IMG/VR virus record: IMGVR_UViG_3300049489_000161 | Span: 1-54,708 of that record | Reading direction: 5' to 3' (one strand) | Source of the DNA: a virus | Length of the DNA: 54,708 bases | Shown: piece after piece, positions 35,601-44,600 of the stretch | Position numbering within the stretch: position 1 is the first letter of the stretch | Layout of the letters: the number at the start of each line of letters is the position of its first letter | Program-made: the position numbers and the translations under genes | The notes under the pieces: model-generated | What the model saw: only the letters and a program-made list of their open reading frames with translations | What the model was told of the DNA's origin: nothing | The model's database searches: none

Positions 35601-38600
35601 ACAAGATGTTGGTGACGTTCTCGATCTGGTTACGGAAGAACGACTCCCCCAACGCCGACACCCACAGCGCAGGGTTGAACAGCCGGGTCGTGAGCGACAG
35701 ATGCACCGCGCCGCGCAGGAACAGCGACGAGTCTCGCAGCGACTCCTGGTACTGCGCACCGTTCTTGGCGTAGTCCTTCACGGACTTCTTCTTCTGGGGG
35801 CGGGCCTTGTTGTTCTTCAGCCACGCCTTCTGGTACGCGATCCGGTCGCTCATCTCCGTGATCTTGATGCTGCGCAACTGGTTCGCCATGTACTCATCAC
35901 TCGGAAGCCCGGCCAGCAGGCTGTGGGTGATGCTCATCGACTCCAGGATCGCGGGGTCTTGCATCAGAACCCGTGCATCAGGATCGACCGACAGGTACGG
36001 ACGGTTGCCGTCGGCATCCATCATCTTCGCCACGATCTCCTGCTTCACGCTCAGGCTCATCGTGTTGAAGTTGGGGTTCGATCCCTGGTACGTCACCCAG
36101 AACCCGTCCAGCGGGGACAGGAACATCGCCATGAACTCTTGATGGGACTCCAGCATCTGCCCCATCAGGGTCTCCACCCAGGAGCCCCAGTCGTTCTCGA
36201 CATCCTCGAACTTGCCGCGCTTGATCTGCTTGGTGGGCGACCACACACCGGCCTCGAACACCTTCCGCCAGAACACCACATGCTCCAACGGCACCATCGC
36301 ACCGTGCAACGGGTGCAGCCGGTGCGGGCCGGTGATGTTCTGACGCATCGCGGACACGGCCTCGATGTACATCTTCGCCGTGACCTGCTCGGTGTAGTCC
36401 GTTTGATCGGTGCGAGGGCCCGGAGTGCCGTACCACTGGCGCACCAGGAAGTCGATCTCCGCCCACTCCCCGTGCGTCAGCCCCAGGTCATCCAGCAGCT
36501 TGTTCCGGAGAACGACGGCCTTCTGCCATTCCTGCCGTTCCTTCTCCGTGTCTCCGCGCTGGATGACGTGCAAGTACGACGTCATGTCCTTCGTCGTGGA
36601 ATCCAGCCGGACATGCTCCAACGGGGTCAGATGCTTGAACGGGGAGAAGGACGGGTCTTCCGGCATGATCCGGGACACCATGCGCCACACCGTGTCCGCG
36701 TCATCCTCGAAGAGACTGATGGTGTTCTCTCCGTCGATGATCTCCTGCTGAGTGGGGAGCACCCTACGTGCGCCCTTCTTGCCGACCTCCTGCTGCTTGA
36801 CCAGCACCCGGCCGCCGACCGCTCCGGCGGTGATCCGGGAGTTGAACGGGGAAACGTCACTCTCACGGGAGAACGACGAATACGCCGCCCCGATCGGGTT
36901 CTTGTCAGACGCCACCACGTTGTTCAGTTGCAGCGACATCGGCCGCAGCATCGTCTTCGGTTTCTGCGGAGCGCCGTTCTTGTCCGGCAGCTCCTGGTAC
37001 ATGCGGACCCAGAAGGTCAGGTCTCCGTCAAAGTAGTGCTCCGGGACCACACGACCGTCGGGAAGCGTGATCTGGGGGAAAACCGCGTTCGCCTTGTCGA
37101 GGAGGTACTGGCGCATCTCCGGCCGACGCGGGTCGTTCAGCAACTGCGACAGGATCGCCGGCATGAACCCGACCATCGCCTCCCGGTTCGAGTCCGGCAC
37201 CGTCAGGAACCCCGGCAGCGACAACACCATGTCCGGGGTGACCCCCGGTGCGGCCAGTGCCGCCAGGACCGCGACGGCGATGTTGTCGATCGCGGAACTG
37301 CGGTTCGTGTCCAAGGCGATGCCGAGGGGCTGTACCGCGCCCGGCATCACCGACGCGAACAACTCGTTCAGTTCAGCGGCGAACGTCGTGAGCAGCCGTT
37401 CCTGATCCATCAACTGCAGGATCTGTGAACTGGTCAGCCCGTGGTTCATCTTGGACCAGCCATCGAGAAGCATCCGGAGCAGTTCTCTGCGCTCCGCGTC
37501 CGTACCCACCACGCCGGCAGGGACCAGGACATCCAGCAACTCGTTCTCGATGTCCCACCCGGTGACGGCGAACATGTTGCGGAACGTGTGGGATACGCCC
37601 CGGACACTGCCCTTGCTGGCGATGCCCTCCGTCGACGTGTACGACGCGATTCCGCGCGTGTTGCCTGCGATCGTCGACAGGTTGGACGTATAGCCCGTCT
37701 TCGGGTCCATGAACGAGATCGTGGTCTTGTTGCCAGTGCCCTCGGCGTGCAGCTTCAACGCCGCATCCTCGGTGACCAGGCCCACCAGTTCAAGCTTGCG
37801 GCGGTCCCGATCGACCTCCTCCACCTCCAACGGGGGTGGCACGGTCCAGTTCGCCTCCACATCCGCGGGACCGAACGCGACCCGCAGTTTCGGGAACGGC
37901 GTACCGTCAACGTCCTCCTGGTCCTGCCACTGCTGACGCAGGTTCTTGATGTGCTCCTCTTTCTCAGGGAGCTTGAACCCGATCCGCTGCAGCAGCACGT
38001 TGCCGTCACCGGCCACGCGGATGTACAGGTCACCAGCCATCACGGTGCTGCCCGGCTCGAAGACCTCCTTGCCCAGTTTCAGTGCGTCGAAGAAGTCCTT
38101 CAGCGCCTGCTCCGGCGGTTTCACCCCAACCTTGGTGGTGCCGTCAGGGTTCTGCTTGAAGAACGGGATCGAGTCCTTGTACTCGTTCCCGTACTTCTTG
38201 TCAGTCATCTGCCTCAGCAGCTGCTTGAAGCCGGGGCTGTTCGGATCTCCGTCGTCCGTCATGGCGAGCAGTTGCTTGGCGATCCGGTTGAACTGCGCCG
38301 TCTCACCCGTGCCCTTCTGGGGCGGGCCAAACAGCAGCAGATCGTTGGTGCCCGGCACAGAGACCGAGTAGTTCTTCGGCACCAGCAGCATGCTGAACCG
38401 GCGCCACTCCTTGGCCCGTGCCGGATCGATGACGCGGTTGCCCTCGGTGAGTTCGGAGAGCCAGTCCACCCATGCGTTCAGCTCGAAGTTGTCAGCGCGC
38501 TGCGGAGAGGTCTCCACCAGCGTCGACTCAAGCGCCTGCACCGTCTCGTTGACGTAGTCCTCGTCCTCGGTAGACGGCACGAAGAACTGCCCGGCATTGC

Positions 38601-41600
38601 CGAGATCCTTGTACCCGAGACCGCCCTCGAGCATCGCGCGGCTCAAGGACTGGCGCAGCAGCGTCGTCTTCGTGTTGCTGGCGAGCACGACGATCACACC
38701 TCGACGGGCGTACTCCTCCACCACCTTGGTGCCGACCTCGACCGCCTTGGTGTGCATCCCCCCGGCGTAATTGAGCAGCGACTGCAGATCGATGACCACA
38801 CCATCGCCGTAGGTCGGCGGGAACTTCATCCCGCTGAACCCGTCCTCCACCTGCTTGGCGGCCACCAGATGCCCGACGTTGCTGGTCTTCGACGCGGCCT
38901 GCTCATGCACAAACAGGATCCCCGAGCCGGCCATCAGCTTCTCCAGCGACTTCGCGTAGTGCGAGTTCAACAGATCGTTGACGACGTCCTGCGTCATGGT
39001 CTCCGGCAGCCCGAGGTACTTCAGCTTGCCGCCCAACTGCTCGGCCTGCACCATGTTCAGCAGCTGCTTCTTGTTGTCCTCGTTCTGGTCGTTGATCGCG
39101 CGCCGGCTCTCAAACCGGCGTTCGTCCTGCGCGGCCTGCTGACCCTGCCACTCCTGCAACCGCAGTTGCCGCAGTGTACGGATGTCCGTGCGCTCATCGG
39201 AGGCGATCAGGCGTGCCTTGGAAACGGGGGCCACCTTGCCGAGCACGGTGTTCCCCAGTTCCTCCAGCGTCACTTCCTCGCCAAGATCCCCCAGACCCAG
39301 CCGCTCCAGCCGTTCCTGGCTGTACTGCGGGGTGCTGTACATCTCAATGATGTCCACGTACGTCTTGTCCGTGCCGTACCCGGCCCGGCCCAGAATCCTC
39401 TGGGTGACTTTTTCGCTGTTCGCCACGAACTTCGGCGGGTCGCCAGCTTTGTCCAGACTCTCCAGGGGCATCGTGCCGCCCTGGGATTCGTACGCGATCC
39501 ACTTCTCCGCCGGCCAGACCTCCTTGAGACCTGTCGACGGGTTCCGCCCCATTACGACGTGGCGGGACTTGACGTACTTGTAGAGCGCGGTCAGGTCGTC
39601 CACCTGCAACCGGCCATGCGGGAACATCGCGGTGGCGAGCGCCATCGTCTTGCGTTCCAACATCTCCGTGAGCGTGGCCGAGTTCTCCTCGAAGTCCTTC
39701 GTGCGTCGCAACGCGCTGGTCCGGAACGCCCGGAACGACTGGCCCTGCTTCGTGATCGCGTCCAGCGGGATCTGCAACCCCGTGCCGAACACACCGCTGA
39801 CCGCGTACAGCATCGATGCGATCAGGCCGACCTCGCTGCGTCCTGCCGACGCCCGGCCCACGCCGTCGAAGTACACGTTGTTCGCGTACTCCGGGCCCGG
39901 CGGCTTCTTGTTGACGTCCACATAGGTGATCGAGATCGTGGCACCGGTGGCCGGGATCAGCTGCGGGTTCTTCGTCAGGTACTTGAGCAGCACGTCCAGG
40001 TTCAGCGACTTCAGAGGGGACGAGCGCGTGTTCTCGTCGAGCATGATCGTGTCGCCCACAATGTCGCGCAGTGGCACGGGCACGCCCGTGTCCGCCGGAG
40101 TGATGTTCACCTCCCACACCGCGTGGTTGTGGATGCGCAGGTACGCCTCTCGATCCAGGTAGTCCTGCAGATCAAGCGAGGTGTTCGGGTCCAGCACAAA
40201 CTCACGGGTGGTGGTGTGCGCCGCCAGGTCCACATCCTCCGAGGTGGCGAACCCTGTGGCGATCCACACATCCATCTCGTCGTTCGTGACGCCCTCCATC
40301 TGCACGGCCGCCTCCACCGAGGCCCCGTCCAGCAGCTTCCGCGCCTTCGCCAGGTGCATCGGGATGCGGTCGTGCCACTGCCCGAGCCTGTTCTGGGGGT
40401 ACAACTCGGTGAGGATCTGCTCCGCGGCCTCGTCCATGCGAGTCATGCGGGGGTCGAGCGTCGTGGCAGCGATCGCTTCGACGGCATCCAGCACCCGCGG
40501 GTGGAACAGCGGGTCGGACAGCGACGCCCAGGACGTGTCGTACAGCTTCCGCACGTCGTCGACGTTCTTGCCGAGGATGATCGGCAGCACCCGGGTGTCG
40601 TCGGACGACCGGACAGACCGTTCACTGATCGTCAACGTGGCACAGAACTCCCCGAGCTGATCCCACTGCTCGGGAGTCAGCACGTCCGCCGTCTGCTCGC
40701 TGAACACACGCGAGTCGTTGTTCGTCCACACCAACTCCCGGAACTTCGCCAGCAGCTGGTAGATGTTCTGCTCGGTGCCGGGGGTCGTATCGATCTTCGC
40801 CTTGTAGCCGGCGAACTTGTTGATCCGCTCCTGCGTACCGAGGAACTGGACGATCGCCGTCTTCTTCACGAAGTCGAACTTCTTGTCGTCGGCGGAACGA
40901 CCGTGGCTGAGTTGGAACGTCTTTAGGACGGAGGCGTACTCCATGCGGGACCGGAACGCCAGCAGATCCGACAGGTCAGCATTCTTCGCGTGGTCGATCC
41001 CGTCCTGCGCCTCCTGCATCCGGCGTTCCAGCTCCGCCCGCACCACCGGATCGGTGGCCGACTTCAACTGGATCCGGGCTTCCTCGAACCGGTCAACGGC
41101 GGCCAGGCCCATGAGGTCGCGCACCGTGTCCTCGTGGAGCTGCTTCTCCGCGTCCGACATCGGAGCGATGTACTCGAGGTACGCCGTGTCGTCGCCCCAG
41201 AACCGCTTCTGCAGTTCCGCTGAGATCAACTGCTGCAAGTCTGGCAGAGAGGCCTTCTGCACGTTCGCCAACGACTTCAGTACTCGGTAGACGCCGATCA
41301 CCAGCTTGTCCCGCACCTGCTGGAGACTCTGCTCGGTGACACTCTCGGCGGTCGTGTAGGCCACGATGAACGAGTCAATCATGTTGGAGATCGGGAAGAA
41401 CCCGTCCTCCCACGCCTCAGCGGTGCCCTCCTCCACGGCGGCGTTGCGGATGAACGCCTCGACCATGCTGATGTAGCGGTACGCCCGGCGCAGCTCCGGC
41501 TCGTCCGCTGTCGGGTTGAACAGCGAGGCGAACGAGGTGTCCTGCAGCAGATGTCCGATGTTGGAGGTCTGCACACCGTTCGAGTAGGTCTGCACCGTAC

Positions 41601-44600
41601 CCACCGGGTTCACGTCCCGCATCGTCGGGAACAGCACCAGCTTGGCGAACTCCTGCGTGCGAGGATCATGCAGCATCTGCAGCGCCGTCTCCTCGTCGGA
41701 CATGTCCAACTCGACCAGGCGGCCATTCTCCAACTGGATGCGCACCGGGCCCTTCGCCAGCTTCGACAGGTTCGTCGCCACCTGATCCCAGGACAGCGTC
41801 GTCAGCGCCGCGGACTCCGCCCGCAACGCATTGCCGAACCCCCACATGTCGGCCATCGTGATCGCCTCACCCATCGGGCGGGTCAGATCAGGCGGCAGCC
41901 CCTTGTCGTGGGCACGGAAGAACATGTCGTACATCGCCGTGTACAACTGCTGCATCGCGTTCGGGCCGACACCATCAGGGAACGCCTGGGCATTGCGGAT
42001 TGCCCGGCGCAGGAACCCCAGCATCTCGGCGGAGTTCGTGTCCTTGCCGGTGTTCTGCACCTCGGCGCGGATCTCCTCCACCGTCTGCCGCTGACTCACC
42101 GGCTTCTTGTTGTTCTCCGCGATACGTGCGGCGATCTCGTCTTTCTGCCACGCCAGCTCCTCCTGCATCGCTGTCGTGATCCGGGCGTTCGAGTCGCTGT
42201 CCGCCTTGCGCTGCACAAGAGCCTTCGACATCGGCTCGGCCATCTGGGAGAAGTCGGCGATCGCATCCAGCACCTGCTGCTGGCTGTTCCCCGCGCCCCA
42301 CTGGTTGCGGGCATTCACCTCGTAACCGGCTTTGTCGTCATCGAACGGCAGCAGTTCCGGGCGTCCGGCCAGCCACACCGGGTTGGCGTTGATCTGCGTG
42401 TACAACTCCTCGATGCTCTGCGCCCTGGCGACCGCCTCCCAGAACAACTGCCGCTGCCGGCCGCCGTCCTCGAGCGTGTTCAGGATGTACGCCGTCTGCA
42501 GGAACCGGGACTGGATCTGATCCCAGCGCACCACCCCCTCGACACCGTCCTCCAGCTTGTCCTTCGTCGGAGTGTTCGCCATCACGTTCCACTCGGCGAT
42601 CAACGTGTTGACGTGCCAGATCAGCGCAGCCTTCTTCGGATCGGTCTCGGTGAGCGCCTGCTCCACCCAGTCCCGCATGTGGACCTCGCCGCCCACCACC
42701 TCGACGACGCCCAGGGCGGCGCCGTTCGGGATCATCGCGGCGATCTTGCGGGCAACCCGCTCGTCCCCGGTGCGCAGCATGTCGTTCAGCACGGCCCGGC
42801 GGTCGGAGGCATCCAGCGACGGATACAGCATGGCCCAGGCGTCGATCATCTCCGACAGATCCTTCAGCCCGTTCTCGAACTGGCGCCGGGCCTTGTCGGA
42901 ACGGTCCTGCCGCTTCTTCTGCTCCGCCGATGTGCTGGTACCCAGCGCGTCGATCAGCATCGTGTAGGAGTTCATCTGCAGCGCGCCGTCCGGCCCGGTC
43001 TGCGTCAGCACGTCCGCGCCCCACGGAGGGTTGCCGATCCCATGTTTCTTCGAGTAGTCGGCCGCCCGCCTCAACATCGCCATGAACGCGGCGCGGTCCT
43101 TCTCGTTCTTCGACAGGGACAGCTCCATCAACTGCCGCAGCGTCACATGCGGGCCGATGTACATCGAGGCCTTGCCCAGCAGCTCGTACAGCGACGTGTC
43201 GGAGAACACCTCCATCATCGCCAGCGCCGCCGTGTTCGAGTTGCCGCCCTGCTTGGCGTTGTTGCGGGTCAGCGGGCGCAGCGTCTGGATCTTCTTCATG
43301 ATCGGAGAGTCCGGATCGGCACCCTCCTGCATCTCGAGCTCGACGTCGAGGCTCTTGCCGAGCAGCATCTGCAGCATCGACACCTGCTCGCCCGGCACGA
43401 TGCCGAACACCCCGCCGTCCTTCACCACCGCCGGCACCCGCATGTTGGCGACGTACAGCAGCAGCTCCGTCTCCGACAGGTTCGGGAACTTGCCGGCGAT
43501 CCCCTCCGAGGCGATGATCTGCTTCAGCCAGTAGACCGTGCGCTCCTGGATCCGGTCGCGGCCCAGCATGCCCTCGCTGTCCGACTGCGTCTTGCCGGCA
43601 CCCAGCTTCGCGTACAGCTCCACCAGCTTCGCCTGGCCTGCGACCGCGTCCGCCATCTGATCGGCGTCCATCGCGCCCAGCACGGTCGCCGAGTTGTACA
43701 GCGCCGAGTAGTGGAGGAACTGCTCGGGGCGGGTCTGCGCCGCCGATCCCAGCATCATCAACGCATCACCATGCGTCTTCGCCATCCACCGTGCCACTCG
43801 CTTCAGCACCGAACTGGGTGCAGGAACCGCGGGCTTCAGCGGGTTCACGATGACGTCCTCACGGTTGACGTCGCGCCAGTAGGCGAACTCCTGCTGGATC
43901 GCGTCGAACTCCACCGAGATCATGTTCCAGATCTGCAGCGCCTCCGGGCGGCCCGTGCTGTCACCCATCGCCAGCAGCGCCTCCCCGCCAAGGTCGTACA
44001 TCCCCTTCACCAAGATCGTGCGGGCGTCCGTGACATTTGCCAGGACGTTCGCCTGGAACTGCTTGAGCAGCGCCCGGAACTCCTTGGCCGGCTGCAGCAC
44101 CCTGCCGTACCGCTGCTCCAGCCGGGCGCTCAACCGCAGCAGTCCCAGCACCACCTTGTCGTGCAGGTCGGAAGGGTTCAGCGGATCGGAGAACGCCTCA
44201 ATGTAGATGGCCTCCGCATCCGGCACCCCGATGTTGATCTCCCACCCGGTGTCCGATCCCACCACGGTGCCCTGGTCATCCACCCAGGTCGTGTTCCGCT
44301 GTGCGTACTGGTTGCCGCGCCGGATGTTCGCCAGCTGCTCCGGCGGCTCGTAGGTACTGGCGATCTCCACCGCGTTGTCACCGTCGTGATCGCCGTTCAA
44401 CGTCTTCAGCACGGACTCGTCGAAGCTCATCGTGCCGTGGATGTCGGCCGCCGACATCACCAGCGACACCTGCGGCACGAACACCGCGAACGATCCCTGC
44501 CCAGTCAACGGGTTGCGGACCATCTTCAGCTCGACGACCTTGCGCATCGCCTCCGCCATCGAGTCCGTCACCGGCACCAGGTTGCCCGTCGCCGGGTCTT